64,000 nt of DNA, from the NCBI GenBank assembly GCA_017542345.1, contig JAFXXI010000028.1, positions 1 through 64,000 of the forward strand, written 5' to 3'. The translations under genes and the position numbers were made by a program. This DNA is from Bacteroidales bacterium. Lineage in GTDB: Bacteria; Bacteroidota; Bacteroidia; Bacteroidales; P3. Numbering within the stretch: the stretch's first letter is position 1; each line of letters starts with the position of its first letter. Below are positions 30,995 to 40,497 of the stretch, one piece after another. Below the pieces are notes generated by a model, which ran no database searches, was not told the origin of the DNA, and saw nothing but the letters and a program-made list of their open reading frames with translations.

Positions 30995-32434
30995 TTATTC
31001 CTCCTTTTTCCCTTCCTCGCATATTGGGTTCACTTCAAGAGTATCGAGCGTCGGGTAGTATGCACCGATGTTGACCGCATCTTGTGAATAGTAAATATCC
31101 ATCTGAAAATCACCCCACATGTTGCAGTTCACTGTGTCCACTTTGATTTCCTTTGACTTGGAGCAACTACCTTCCGCGGAAGGATCATGCCGCCATAAAC
31201 TTAAATCTTTGTAATTCCCACTGATGATTGCCTGGCCGAAAGGATGAGTATGCACACAGGCATCCAGGGAATAATGATCCGTTACCCACAGGTCGGAGCG
31301 CCTCTGCGCACTGGTCACCGATGTGTATGTCGCATCTAGGAACAACTCAATATATTCGTCAGGGATGGCGGCGCTACTTGGATCCGGCAGCAGGTACAGG
31401 CTATTGGTATGGGGGTTGTAGCGGAAGTCGTTGTAACACAAACCGAATGGCGCAACACGGTGGCGGTTGACCACCACATTGCTTCCGTCATAGATGTTCA
31501 ATATGGTTCCCTGGTAATACCCCCCGCCTCCGCTGGGCAGATACTTGCCGAAATATGCCGTGGCGAAAACGTCGCCGACAATGTGTTCGATGGTTATCTC
31601 CGACTGCATGTCGATGATGTGGCAGGAAAAGCCCGCATAGGCTCTTACCGGGTAGTTGGATATTGGTGATGGGGAAATGGAAGAAAACAACCCCCAATAC
31701 GCCACAGTCGGTCTCGGCAGCAAGAAGACGTATTCCCCGTTCGACTGGTTCTTGTGCGTTATGGGTATCACATAGTTGTCGGTGACGGCCACATCGTCGT
31801 AGTAGGCTATGCCGCTGTGTTCCTGTGTAGCCTCGACTTGCCATGAACTACCGTCATAGTACACGTCGGCAACGAATCTGTTCACATGTGTAGGGTCGGA
31901 GGTGCAGTACCCCTCCCCCACAACCAGGAGATGCAGCCCGCCGGGGGTCGCCATCAGTTCTATCTTCCTCACCCCTGTAAAATAATCCGTGCCTGTATAC
32001 TGCGGACAAGTCATGGGTGGCAAGTACCCAAAATAGACGGGCGACGACCCGGCAAAGGCGGTCGGAATGTCGAACCATCCCACCAGCACCTGCGTACCGA
32101 CTACACCGCAGTAATAGACGGCATCATTATCTATCTCAAAATCCATGATATCCACCGGCCCCATGTCGAAGGACTCCGCCGTCATGGAGTTCAGGTCCAC
32201 AAGGTTGAACGACGGACCTGCGGAGCCGTTGTTGAAAACCACAAATCTGTTTTCCTGATATTCCCGCACGATGGACTTCGTGGTTGGAAGTCCGGAAATG
32301 ACATAATGCGCATTCTGTCCAGCGGCGAATCCACCGCACACAAAGGACGAAATCGCTGCGGCCATTGCCAATGTTTTCAATAGTTTATACTTTATATTCA
32401 AATAGTTAAATTGTTTTCTAAATCTAAATCCCAT
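30995..32434 (-). CDS. Secreted protein of unknown function, probable beta-propeller
   Basis: 479 residues from the ATG at 32434. The N-terminus is long and basic (MGFRFRKQFNYLNIKYKLLK) before a hydrophobic signal stretch ending FAAGQ; an in-frame TTG at 32377 would give the neater MKTLAMAAAISSFVCGGFAAGQ. The mature part has repeating beta-strand segments, each with a short aromatic-rich strand (VYYCGVVGTQVLVGWFD, HLLVVGEGYC, SLYLLPDPSS), suggestive of a propeller, but I recognise no family. It has no T9SS tail. The gene is more AT-rich at its 5' end than its neighbours and forms a pair with the type A cargo. Confidence 0.72.
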   Translation of the reverse strand: MGFRFRKQFNYLNIKYKLLKTLAMAAAISSFVCGGFAAGQNAHYVISGLPTTKSIVREYQENRFVVFNNGSAGPSFNLVDLNSMTAESFDMGPVDIMDFEIDNDAVYYCGVVGTQVLVGWFDIPTAFAGSSPVYFGYLPPMTCPQYTGTDYFTGVRKIELMATPGGLHLLVVGEGYCTSDPTHVNRFVADVYYDGSSWQVEATQEHSGIAYYDDVAVTDNYVIPITHKNQSNGEYVFLLPRPTVAYWGLFSSISPSPISNYPVRAYAGFSCHIIDMQSEITIEHIVGDVFATAYFGKYLPSGGGGYYQGTILNIYDGSNVVVNRHRVAPFGLCYNDFRYNPHTNSLYLLPDPSSAAIPDEYIELFLDATYTSVTSAQRRSDLWVTDHYSLDACVHTHPFGQAIISGNYKDLSLWRHDPSAEGSCSKSKEIKVDTVNCNMWGDFQMDIYYSQDAVNIGAYYPTLDTLEVNPICEEGKKEE

Positions 32435-32438
32435 ATTG

Positions 32439-32469
32439 CAAATCTACAAAATTTTACGAATAAACCAAA
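32439..32469 (-). promoter_or_regulatory. -33/-7 promoter directly abutting the 32434 start
   Basis: On the minus strand TTTG (32469-32466), 19 bp, TAGATTTG (32446-32439). The ATG at 32434 is only 4 bases beyond, so transcription should begin at or inside the start codon: leaderless, or the true start is downstream. Confidence 0.7.
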
Positions 32470-32541
32470 GATAAAATAAACAAAAACCATCACACAAAAT
32501 GTTAAAATTACAAACGGTTAAAAATCAGTATATTATAAACA

Positions 32542-32700
32542 AACTTACAAAACGCTGTTTTTCAGCTTCCTGTCCGGTTCCCCTCCGGTCCCCCTCCGGT
32601 CCCGCTCCGGTCCCCCTCCGGTCCCCCTCCTACCGACTTCGGTCGGGTTGCGAGGAGGGGGCGGAGGGGGTCCCGGGGGGACGGGCAGGGGAGGGGGAAT
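32542..32700 (+). repeat. G/C-rich structured repeat element, copy 2
   Basis: Fills half of the 319-bp gap between divergent genes; the remainder is AT-rich with no clear plus-strand promoter. The head AACTTACAAAACGCTG then TTTTTCAGCTTCCTGT is almost identical to copy 1. A C-rich arm of five 11-bp units follows (32574-32630), then a hairpin CCGAC-TTCG-GTCGG (32633-32646) with a UUCG tetraloop. A G-rich arm (32651-32700) complements the C arm: GGAGGGGGCGGAGGGGG against CCCCCTCCGGTCCCCCTCC, with a 2-base bulge. The minus strand has G-runs fitting a G-quadruplex. Confidence 0.8.
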
Positions 32701-32753
32701 TTTTTTCGGCGGGGACATACGAAAAGGGTGTCGCGCGCGTTAATAGTCCTGTA

Positions 32754-33887
32754 TTGAATTATAAAAAGACACCCCGGATTGTGCTGGCGGTGACCAACGA
32801 CGTGGCCACCGACCAGCGTGTGGCACGCCATGCGGCGGCGCTGCAAGAGGTTGGTTTTGAAGTGACGGTAGTGGGTCGTCGGCTGCCCGACAGCCTGCCG
32901 GCGGAGTTCCCGTGGCGGGTGGAGCGCATGACGCTGCGCCACCGGCGCGGATGGCGTTTCTACGCCGAGTACAACCGGCGCCTGCGTCAGTGGCTGCTGA
33001 AGGAGCGCCCCGACGTGGTGTGGGCCAACGACGCCGACACCCTGCCGGGCTGCTATGCGGCGGCACGCAGACTGGGGGGCAAACTGGTCTTCGACGCCCA
33101 CGAGCTCTTCTCCGAGGTGCCCGAGATACAGCACAAGCCCGTGGTGAAGTGGGTGTGGCGCACCGTGGAGCGGCAGCTGATGCCCAAGTGCGACGCGCGG
33201 CTGACGGTGTGCCAGAGCATCGCCGACCACTATAAGAAGACGCTCGGCGTGGAGATGACCGTGGTGCGCAACCTCAGTAGAGACGTGACACGGCACGTCT
33301 CCACCGATGCGGCCTCCTTTGAGACGTGCCATGTCACGTCTCTACTGTATGGGGGATGTGTGAATGTGGGGCGCGGGGTGGACTGGGCCATCGACGCACT
33401 GGAATGGTTGCCGCAGTGCCGCCTCGTGGTGGCGGGCGACGGCGACCTGCTGGAGCAGATGAAAGCCTACGCCGCCCGGAAGCCGTGGGCCGACCGCATA
33501 ACGTTCACCGGCCGTGTGACGCCCGAGGCGCTGGCGGCCCTGACCGCCAAGGCCGACGTGGGGCTGGTGATGCTCGAGGACATGGGGTTGAGCTACCGCT
33601 ATGCGCTGCCCAACCGTGTGGGCAGTTTCGTGCAGGCCGGCGTGCCGATAGTGGTGAGCGACCTGCCCGAGATGGCCGCCGTGGTGCGGCGCTTCGGCGT
33701 GGGCGAGGTGATTGAGGAGTTGGGAGTTAAGAGTTATGAGTTAAGAGTTAAGGCTTTGGCCGAGGCGGTGAAGAAGGTGCTGGCGCGCCAGTGGACGGAG
33801 GCCGACTTCGCCGCCGCCCGCGAGGATATGGACTGGAACAAAGAAAAGAAAAAACTGTTAGATATATGCTATACGAAATTTTGCTGA
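32754..33887 (+). CDS. Glycosyltransferase family 4
   Basis: GT-B fold transferase of about 377 residues. The N-terminal domain has [19 protein letters not shown] and [13 protein letters not shown]; the C-terminal domain has [30 protein letters not shown], the [19 protein letters not shown] nucleotide-sugar region and [13 protein letters not shown]. The start is uncertain: no ATG lies close, and TTG at 32754 (before NYKKTPRIV) fits the family N-terminus. Two foreign-looking stretches are in frame: a 73-bp inverted repeat at 33275-33347 in the interdomain linker and a heptamer array at 33717-33751 near the C-terminus. The end overlaps lepB by 22 bp. Confidence 0.9.
   Translation: MNYKKTPRIVLAVTNDVATDQRVARHAAALQEVGFEVTVVGRRLPDSLPAEFPWRVERMTLRHRRGWRFYAEYNRRLRQWLLKERPDVVWANDADTLPGCYAAARRLGGKLVFDAHELFSEVPEIQHKPVVKWVWRTVERQLMPKCDARLTVCQSIADHYKKTLGVEMTVVRNLSRDVTRHVSTDAASFETCHVTSLLYGGCVNVGRGVDWAIDALEWLPQCRLVVAGDGDLLEQMKAYAARKPWADRITFTGRVTPEALAALTAKADVGLVMLEDMGLSYRYALPNRVGSFVQAGVPIVVSDLPEMAAVVRRFGVGEVIEELGVKSYELRVKALAEAVKKVLARQWTEADFAAAREDMDWNKEKKKLLDICYTKFC
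33275..33347. repeat. 27-bp inverted repeat embedded in the glycosyltransferase gene
   Basis: Left arm 33275-33301 (CAGTAGAGACGTGACACGGC, continuing ACGTCTC) and right arm 33321-33347 are reverse complements with a single mismatch, separated by 19 bp. Each arm also contains a nested near-palindrome (GAGACGTG...CACGTCTC). It encodes [20 protein letters not shown] between two conserved GT-B blocks. It looks like an inserted REP/MITE-like palindrome that kept the frame. Confidence 0.8.
33717..33751 (+). repeat. Five-unit heptamer array in the glycosyltransferase gene
   Basis: GAGTTGG, GAGTTAA, GAGTTAT, GAGTTAA, GAGTTAA, encoding [12 protein letters not shown]. The cleanest heptamer array of the window; its base composition is far more AT-rich than the surrounding gene. 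Confidence 0.8.
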
Positions 33888-35452
33888 TTCTGTATTTTGC
33901 CGGAACGCTGTTCGGACTGTGGTTTGTGTTCCAGAAGGCCGGTCTGGCGCCGTGGAAGGCGCTGGTGCCGGTGTGGAACATCGTGCTATGGATTAAACTG
34001 TGCGGCAAGGACTGGAAGTGGTATATCTACTTCCTGGTGCCTGCCATCAATGTCTTCGTGTTCCTGCTACTGGTGGTGGAGACGGCGCGTGTGTTCCGTC
34101 GCTACAACTTCTGGGAGCAGACCTTCGCGGTGATATTCCCGTGGATATACCTGCCGCTGCTCGGCATGGGCAAGAAGATGGAGTACCACGACCCGCGCAC
34201 CGACCCGCCAGCCAAGGTGAAGGAGGGACGCGACTGGCTCGATGCCATCGTCTTCGCCATCATCGCCGCCGTCATCATCAGGGGCAACATCTTCGAGCTG
34301 TACCAGATACCATCGTCGAGCATGGAGAAGAGCCTGCTGGTGGGCGACCACCTGCTGGTGAGCAAGGTGGCCTATGGGCCGCGTGTGATGATGACGCCGC
34401 TGAGCCTGCCGCTGATGCACAACACGGTGCCGCTGGTGGGCGGCAAGTCGTACCTCGACTGGCCGCAGTTGCCCTACCACCGCTATAAGGGCTACACGCA
34501 TGTCAAGCGTTTCGACGCCGTGGTGTTCAACTTCCCGGCGGGCGACACGATCCTCAGCGGGTTCCCCGACGGCAAGTACACCTACTACCAGGCGCTGGAC
34601 GACTTCGGACGCGAGCGTGTGTGGAGCGGCAAGGAGGTGGTGAATGTGGGTGGCGACGGGCCGCAACCCATAGGCATGCCGCGTGTGCGGCCGCTCGACA
34701 AGCGCGAGAACTACATTAAGCGCTGCATCGGCCTGCCGGGCGAGGAGCTTCAGATTGTCGACCAGACGGTCTATATCGACGGCAAGGCAGTGGAGCGTCC
34801 CGCGGAGTCGCAGGTGTGGTATGCGGTGGCTTTCCGTCAGGGCATCATGCCGCAGCGGCTGCTCGACGACATGGGCGTCAGCCTGGCGGACGTCAACACG
34901 GCTCCGGGCTGGATCGACAGCATGGGGGCGGTGAACCTGATGCTGCCGCTGACCGAGGAAATGGTGTCCAAGATGGGAAACAACTACGGCGTGCTGTCGC
35001 TGCGCAAAGTGCCCGACGGCCCCTATGGTATTGGCCGCTTCCTGGGCGACGACACGACGCTCACGGTGCTCTATGCCGGCACCGAGCGGCTGGGCTGGAC
35101 GGTGGACAACTACGGCCCCATACACATCCCCGCCGAGGGCGAGACACTCTCGCTGACGGCGGACAACATCGAAATCTATCGCCGCGTCATCGTGGCCTAT
35201 GAGGGCAACAGCCTCGAGGTCAAGGACGGCAAGATATACATCAACGGCAGCGAGACCGACAGCTACACCTGCAAACAGAACTACTACTGGATGATGGGCG
35301 ACAACCGCCACAACAGCCAGGACAGCCGCTTCTGGGGCTTTGTGCCCGAGGACCACATCGTGGGCAAGGCCCGCTGGGTGCTGTGGAGCCGCGACAAAGA
35401 GCACGGCAAGATGCGCTGGAACCGCTGCCTGAGGAACGCGAATGCACACTAG
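33866..35452 (+). CDS. lepB: Signal peptidase I
   Basis: Membrane serine protease removing signal peptides. It is 528 residues, long as in other Bacteroidota. An extra N-terminal membrane domain has three helices (about 1-100); the transmembrane segment [15 protein letters not shown] then precedes the catalytic domain. The nucleophile is Ser152 in [14 protein letters not shown]; the general base is Lys285 in [28 protein letters not shown] is box E. Between boxes there is a large insert (about 310-440) absent in the E. coli enzyme core. The ATG at 33866 lies 22 bp inside the upstream gene. Confidence 0.94.
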   Translation: MLYEILLILYFAGTLFGLWFVFQKAGLAPWKALVPVWNIVLWIKLCGKDWKWYIYFLVPAINVFVFLLLVVETARVFRRYNFWEQTFAVIFPWIYLPLLGMGKKMEYHDPRTDPPAKVKEGRDWLDAIVFAIIAAVIIRGNIFELYQIPSSSMEKSLLVGDHLLVSKVAYGPRVMMTPLSLPLMHNTVPLVGGKSYLDWPQLPYHRYKGYTHVKRFDAVVFNFPAGDTILSGFPDGKYTYYQALDDFGRERVWSGKEVVNVGGDGPQPIGMPRVRPLDKRENYIKRCIGLPGEELQIVDQTVYIDGKAVERPAESQVWYAVAFRQGIMPQRLLDDMGVSLADVNTAPGWIDSMGAVNLMLPLTEEMVSKMGNNYGVLSLRKVPDGPYGIGRFLGDDTTLTVLYAGTERLGWTVDNYGPIHIPAEGETLSLTADNIEIYRRVIVAYEGNSLEVKDGKIYINGSETDSYTCKQNYYWMMGDNRHNSQDSRFWGFVPEDHIVGKARWVLWSRDKEHGKMRWNRCLRNANAH

Positions 35453-35467
35453 TGACAAGTTAAGACT

Positions 35468-38125
35468 ATGGATGAAATAGAAGATATCAACCCCATCGAT
35501 GAAGAGCGCGTGGAGAGCCCGCAACAGGAAGAGGGCGAGGGCGCGACGATGTCGCTGGGCAACATGTTCAAAGACTACTGGATTGACTATGCTAGCGACG
35601 TGATACTGGACCGCTCGGTGCCCGACATCGACGACGGCCTGAAACCCGTGCAGCGCCGTATACTGCACGCCATGAAGGAGACCGACGACGGCCGCTTCAC
35701 CAAGGTGGCCAATATCGTGGGTAACACCATGCAGTATCACCCCCACGGCGACCAGAGCATCAAAGACGCGCTGGTGGGTCTGGGACAGAAGGAGCTGCTC
35801 ATTGACTGTCAGGGTAACTGGGGCAACATACTGACCGGCGACGATGCCGCTGCGGGCCGATATATCGAGGCGCGCCTGTCGAAGTTTGCCAAGGAGGTGG
35901 TCTTCAACCCCAAGACCACACAGTGGAAGCCCAGCTACGACGGCCGCAAGCAGGAACCTGTGAGCCTGCCTATCAAGTTCCCGCTGCTGCTGGCACAAGG
36001 CACCAAGGGCATCGCCGTCACCCTTACGAGCGTCATCATGCCCTATAACTTCTGCGAGCTGCTCGAGGCCAGCGTCAAGATACTGCGCGGCGAGGAGTTT
36101 GCGATATTCCCCGACTTCCCCACGGGAGGCCTGATAGACGTGAGCAAATACAACGACGGCGCGCTGGGCGGCCGCTTGCGCATTCGTGCCAAGATGCACT
36201 ACGACGAGAAGCGCAAGGCCATCGTCATCACCGAATTGCCCTACACCGTCACCACCGACGTGCTGATTGACAGCATACTGAAGGCCAACGAGAAGGGCAA
36301 GATAAAGATCAAGAAGGTTGATGATAACACCGCTGCCGAGGTGGAGATTGTGGTCAGCCTGCCGTTGGGAGTCAGTCCCGACCAGACCATCGATGCCCTC
36401 TATGCCTTCACCAACTGCCAGATAAGTTTCTCGCCGCAGACATGCGTCATTGTCGACGACAAGCCCGTCTTCATGACCGCCAGCGACATACTGCGCCACA
36501 ACACCGACCGCACACGCGACCTGCTGCGCCAGGAGCTGGAGATACAGCTGGGCGAGCTGGAAGACCGCTGGCACTGGGTGAGCCTCGAGAAGATATTCTT
36601 CGAGAAAGGCATCTACAAGAAGATGGAGAAGAAAGACAGCAAGACGTGGGATGAGCAGGTGGACGAGATGCTGGCGGCCTTCGGCCCTTACAAGAAGAAG
36701 TTCAAACGCGAGATAACGCGCGACGACGTGCTTAAGCTCACCGAGAAGCCCGTGCGCAAAATCAGCAAGTTCGACATCAAGAAGGCTGCCGACGAGATAG
36801 AGCAGATAGAGATGACCATCGACGAAGTGAGGAACCACCTGGCACACCTCACCGACTACGCCATCCGCTATTTCCACGACATCCTGAAGAAATACGGCAA
36901 GGGGCGCGAGCGCAAGACCGAGATACGTAACTTCGACGACATCGAGGCTACGCAGGTCGCCATCGCCAATGAGAAACTCTATGTCAACTATCAGACAGGT
37001 TTCGCCGGATGGGGGCTCAAGCGCGAGGATGGCGTCGAGGTGGCATGCGAATGCTCCCGTATGGACGACATCATCGTCTTCCGCCGCGACGGCACCATGA
37101 TGGTCACCAAGATACAGGAGAAAGGCTTCGTGGGCTCGCAGGGGTGCAAGGAACTGCTCTTCGTCTCTGTCTTCCGCAAACGCGACGAACGCACGGTCTA
37201 CAACCTCATCTATCGCGACGGCTCCTCGGGTTACGCCATGGTCAAACGCTTCAGCGTCACCGCTGTCACCCGCGACCGCGACTACGACCTCACCAAGGGC
37301 ACCCGCGGGTCGAAGATTCTCTACTTCACCGCCAACCCCAACGGCGAGGCCGAGATTGTTACCGTCCACCACGTCAGCAATCCCAAGCTCAAGAAGGTCT
37401 CCTTCGACTTCGACTTCAAGACGCTTGCCATCAAGGGGCGCGATGCCATGGGCAACATCCTTACTCGCAACGCCGTCCGCTCCATCAACCTCAAGGACGA
37501 AGGTGTTTCCACTCTCAGCGCCCGCAAGATATGGTTCGACGAGAGCGTCAAGCGCCTGAATGTGAACGAGGCCGGCCGCTACCTGGGTGAATTCCACGGC
37601 ACCGACCGTATCCTTGCCCTCATGCAGAGCGGCACCTACCGCACCACCACCTTCGACTTGGCCAACCACTATGACGATGACCTCATCGAGTTGCGCAAGC
37701 ATCGTCCCGATGCGCCCGTCACCGTGCTCTACAGTTCGCCCGACGGATTCCCCTACCTCAAGCGCTTCATTCCCGAAGCCACCGACCGCAAGACCTCCTT
37801 CCTCGACGATGAAGGGTCCGTGCTCATCGCGCTCAACCTCGACTTCTTCCCCCGCCTCGAGGTGGTCTATACTCCCGACAGCGGCAAGAAGATAGCCTCC
37901 GAAATCATCGACGTCGACGAATTTATAGCCGTTAAAAGCAGCAAGGCCCGTGGCAAGCGGGTCACCACCTTCCCCGTCGAAAGCTTCAACTGGCTCCAGC
38001 CTTTGAAGGAAGACCCCGAACCAAACGACGGAGACGAATCGCAGAATAGTGACAGCTTGACACAGGCCACAGAAGCCGATGACCGACAGGGCTTCGCTGA
38101 AGGCACCCAAACCCAATTGTTTTAG
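35468..38125 (+). CDS. parC: DNA topoisomerase IV subunit A
   Basis: Type IIA topoisomerase breakage-reunion subunit of 885 residues. VPDIDDGLKPVQRRILHAM and YHPHGDQSIKDALVGLGQ form the core; the catalytic Tyr is in AAAGRYIEARLSKFA. A long coiled-coil gate region (ADEIEQIEMTIDEVRNHLAHL) leads to a C-terminal beta-pinwheel without an obvious GyrA-box, favouring ParC over GyrA. An acidic tail ends the protein. It is 15 bp after lepB and 3 bp before the next glycosyltransferase. The subunit B gene is not in the window. Confidence 0.9.
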   Translation: MDEIEDINPIDEERVESPQQEEGEGATMSLGNMFKDYWIDYASDVILDRSVPDIDDGLKPVQRRILHAMKETDDGRFTKVANIVGNTMQYHPHGDQSIKDALVGLGQKELLIDCQGNWGNILTGDDAAAGRYIEARLSKFAKEVVFNPKTTQWKPSYDGRKQEPVSLPIKFPLLLAQGTKGIAVTLTSVIMPYNFCELLEASVKILRGEEFAIFPDFPTGGLIDVSKYNDGALGGRLRIRAKMHYDEKRKAIVITELPYTVTTDVLIDSILKANEKGKIKIKKVDDNTAAEVEIVVSLPLGVSPDQTIDALYAFTNCQISFSPQTCVIVDDKPVFMTASDILRHNTDRTRDLLRQELEIQLGELEDRWHWVSLEKIFFEKGIYKKMEKKDSKTWDEQVDEMLAAFGPYKKKFKREITRDDVLKLTEKPVRKISKFDIKKAADEIEQIEMTIDEVRNHLAHLTDYAIRYFHDILKKYGKGRERKTEIRNFDDIEATQVAIANEKLYVNYQTGFAGWGLKREDGVEVACECSRMDDIIVFRRDGTMMVTKIQEKGFVGSQGCKELLFVSVFRKRDERTVYNLIYRDGSSGYAMVKRFSVTAVTRDRDYDLTKGTRGSKILYFTANPNGEAEIVTVHHVSNPKLKKVSFDFDFKTLAIKGRDAMGNILTRNAVRSINLKDEGVSTLSARKIWFDESVKRLNVNEAGRYLGEFHGTDRILALMQSGTYRTTTFDLANHYDDDLIELRKHRPDAPVTVLYSSPDGFPYLKRFIPEATDRKTSFLDDEGSVLIALNLDFFPRLEVVYTPDSGKKIASEIIDVDEFIAVKSSKARGKRVTTFPVESFNWLQPLKEDPEPNDGDESQNSDSLTQATEADDRQGFAEGTQTQLF

Positions 38126-38128
38126 CAC

Positions 38129-39322
38129 ATGAAAATCCTTGTAGTTTTACCACGGTTCCCGTACCCCCTTGATAAAGGCGACAAGCTCCGCGCCTACCAC
38201 CAGGTGGTCGAGCTTTCCAAACGCCATGAGATATACCTCTTCTGCGTCAGCCACGACAGTGTGAGCAACGACCAGCGCGCTGCCCTCGCCCCTTACTGCC
38301 GCGAGATATGTGTTGTCCGCCTCAACCGTCTCCTGTGCTATATCAACATTCTTCGCAACTGGTTTGCCGCCAAGTCGCTCCAGATGGGCTACTGGAACAC
38401 CTCCCGCTCCAAGCGTCTCTGCCGCAGTTTCGCCAACCGCATCCAGCCCGACGTCGTCTACAACCAGATGGTCCGTACCATGCCGTTGGTCGCCCGTCTC
38501 CCGTTCCCCAAAGTCATGGACTTCCAGGATGCCCTCAGCCTCAACACCGAGCGTCGCATGGACCAGAGCCGCGGTCTCTGGCATTACATCCTCCACTTCG
38601 AGTTCAAGATGCTACGCTCGTCAGAGTACAACGCCTTCTCCATTTTCGACGCACTCACTATCATCTCCGAAACAGACAGTGAAGCTATCCCGCACAAGAA
38701 AAACGGTGAAATCCAAATTGTCCCCAACGGTGTGGATTTGGATTACTTCAACCCTTTAATCCCCCAACATGGCGATCCAGTAACCTACGACATCGTCTTC
38801 TGCGGCAATATGTCCTATGCCCCCAATATAGATGCAGCGCGCTATCTGGTCGAACAGGTGATGCCCCTTGTGTGGCAGAAGCTGCCCGCCACCACCGTTC
38901 TCCTCGCTGGCACCGACCCCAAACGCAAAGTGCGCTCCCTTGCCGACGATAGGCGCATCCACGTTCCCGGACGTCTCCCCGACATCCGCACCGCCTATTC
39001 ATCGTCGCACCTTTTCGTCGCACCCATGCGCATCGGATCCGGCCTCCAGAACAAACTCCTTGAAGCAATGGCCATCGGTCTCCCATGTGTCACCACATCC
39101 ATTGCCAATGCCGCTCTTGGTGCCGTCCACGGACAGCAGCTCCTCCTTGGCGACACAGCACAGGATCTTGCCGACAGCATTGTTACCCTGCTCACCGACG
39201 ATGCCCTGTGCCACCGGATTGCTGATCAGGGGCATAGTTTCGTTACTGACCACTATAACTGGGACTCCGCCGTCCAGCGCCTTGAAAACGTTCTTGCACA
39301 AGTATGCAAAAGCAGGACATAA
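38129..39322 (+). CDS. Glycosyltransferase family 4 (TIGR03087-like)
   Basis: A 397-residue GT-B enzyme. The N-terminus VVLPRFPYPLDKGDKLRAYH and the VMDFQDALSLNTERR block match the sugar-transferase family TIGR03087 (PEP-CTERM/Stp1-like). The C-terminal domain has IVPNGVDLDYFNP, DIVFCGNMSYAPNIDAARYL, VPGRLPDIR and APMRIGSGLQNKLLEAMAIGLPCV, with the donor-binding Glu. It probably builds an envelope glycan; the acceptor is unknown. It overlaps hflX by 19 bp. Confidence 0.9.
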   Translation: MKILVVLPRFPYPLDKGDKLRAYHQVVELSKRHEIYLFCVSHDSVSNDQRAALAPYCREICVVRLNRLLCYINILRNWFAAKSLQMGYWNTSRSKRLCRSFANRIQPDVVYNQMVRTMPLVARLPFPKVMDFQDALSLNTERRMDQSRGLWHYILHFEFKMLRSSEYNAFSIFDALTIISETDSEAIPHKKNGEIQIVPNGVDLDYFNPLIPQHGDPVTYDIVFCGNMSYAPNIDAARYLVEQVMPLVWQKLPATTVLLAGTDPKRKVRSLADDRRIHVPGRLPDIRTAYSSSHLFVAPMRIGSGLQNKLLEAMAIGLPCVTTSIANAALGAVHGQQLLLGDTAQDLADSIVTLLTDDALCHRIADQGHSFVTDHYNWDSAVQRLENVLAQVCKSRT

Positions 39323-40497
39323 GCACTGCGCCGGTACCCGAGAAAGCTATCCTCGTCGCTGTCTGTCCGGCAGGGCAGACCCTTGAGCGCACCGAGGAAT
39401 ACCTTGCGGAACTTGCTTTCCTTCTCGAAACCGCCGGCGGCATCGCGGAGAAAACAGTCATTCAGCGCCTCGAGCGCCCCGACACACGAACCTACGTTGG
39501 CTCGGGCAAGTTGGAGGAGATAAAAGAGTACAGACAGGCGCTCGAAGCCGACCTCATCGTCATAGACGACGAGCTCTCTCCTGCGCAGCTTCGCAACCTT
39601 GAGAAAGAGCTGGAGTGCCGCATCCTTGACCGCACCACACTCATCCTCGACATCTTCGCCCGCCACGCACGCACCTCTATCGCGCGCACCCAAGTCGAGC
39701 TCGCCCAGCTCCAGTACATGTTGCCGCGTCTGACCCGTATGTGGACCCACCTCGAGCGCCAGCGCGGCGGCATCGGCATGCGCGGCCCGGGAGAGACGCA
39801 GATAGAGACCGACCGCCGCCTCATCAAAGAAAGGATATCGGCTCTCAGGATCCAGCTGTCGAAGTTCGACACCCAGAAGACCCTCCAGCGTAAGAACCGC
39901 GAGTCACTCGTGCGCGTTGCCCTCGTCGGCTATACCAATGTAGGAAAGTCTACACTCCTCAACCTCCTTGCTAAAAGCGACGTCCTTGTCGAGAACAAGC
40001 TTTTCGCCACCCTCGACACCACTGTCCGCAAGATAGTTGTCGGCAACCTTCCTTTCCTGCTCTCCGACACCGTCGGCTTCATCCGCAAGCTCCCTACCCA
40101 ACTTGTTGAGAGCTTCAAGAGTACCCTCGACGAAGTCGTCGAGGCCGACCTGCTGCTCCATGTCGTCGACATCTCTCATCCCGACCACGAGGAACAGATG
40201 GCCGCCGTGCACCGCACCCTCGAGGAGATCGGTGCCAACGACAAGCCCCTCATCACCGTCTTCAACAAGATTGACGCATACACCTATGTCGAGAAGGAAG
40301 CCGACGACCTCGCCCCGATGACCAAGGCCAACTGGACCCTAGACATGCTCCGCGAAAGCTGGATGGCCAAACAGGGCAAGTGCATCTTTATCTCCGCCGC
40401 CCAGAAGGAGAACATCGACGCCCTCCGCCAGATGCTCTACGACGAAGTGAAGCGCATCCACGCAGTACGTTATCCGTACAATAATTTCCTCTACTGA
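39304..40497 (+). CDS. hflX: Ribosome-associated GTPase HflX
   Basis: GTPase that splits stalled ribosomes under stress. The protein has 397 residues. The N-terminal domain has TYVGSGKLEEI and ELECRILDRTTLILDIFA; then comes the glycine-rich GIGMRGPGETQIETDRR. The G domain shows G1 VGYTNVGKST, G3 DTVGFIRKLP, G4 NKID and G5 ISAAQ. Last gene of the five-gene plus-strand unit; the stop overlaps the convergent uvrC stop by 7 bp with no visible terminator. Confidence 0.95.
   Translation: MQKQDISTAPVPEKAILVAVCPAGQTLERTEEYLAELAFLLETAGGIAEKTVIQRLERPDTRTYVGSGKLEEIKEYRQALEADLIVIDDELSPAQLRNLEKELECRILDRTTLILDIFARHARTSIARTQVELAQLQYMLPRLTRMWTHLERQRGGIGMRGPGETQIETDRRLIKERISALRIQLSKFDTQKTLQRKNRESLVRVALVGYTNVGKSTLLNLLAKSDVLVENKLFATLDTTVRKIVVGNLPFLLSDTVGFIRKLPTQLVESFKSTLDEVVEADLLLHVVDISHPDHEEQMAAVHRTLEEIGANDKPLITVFNKIDAYTYVEKEADDLAPMTKANWTLDMLRESWMAKQGKCIFISAAQKENIDALRQMLYDEVKRIHAVRYPYNNFLY

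Noticed and set aside
32499..32753. N-terminal extension of the GT4 protein through copy 2 of the element, with a proline-rich repeat peptide
   Set aside because: The frame is open only because three 11-bp units make 11 codons. The conserved domain starts near 32766, and homologues lack such an extension.
34067..38128. A 4-kb open frame antisense to lepB and parC
   Set aside because: It mirrors the strong codon bias of GC-rich genes on the other strand. Its translation lacks any motif, while parC and lepB on the plus strand are unmistakable.
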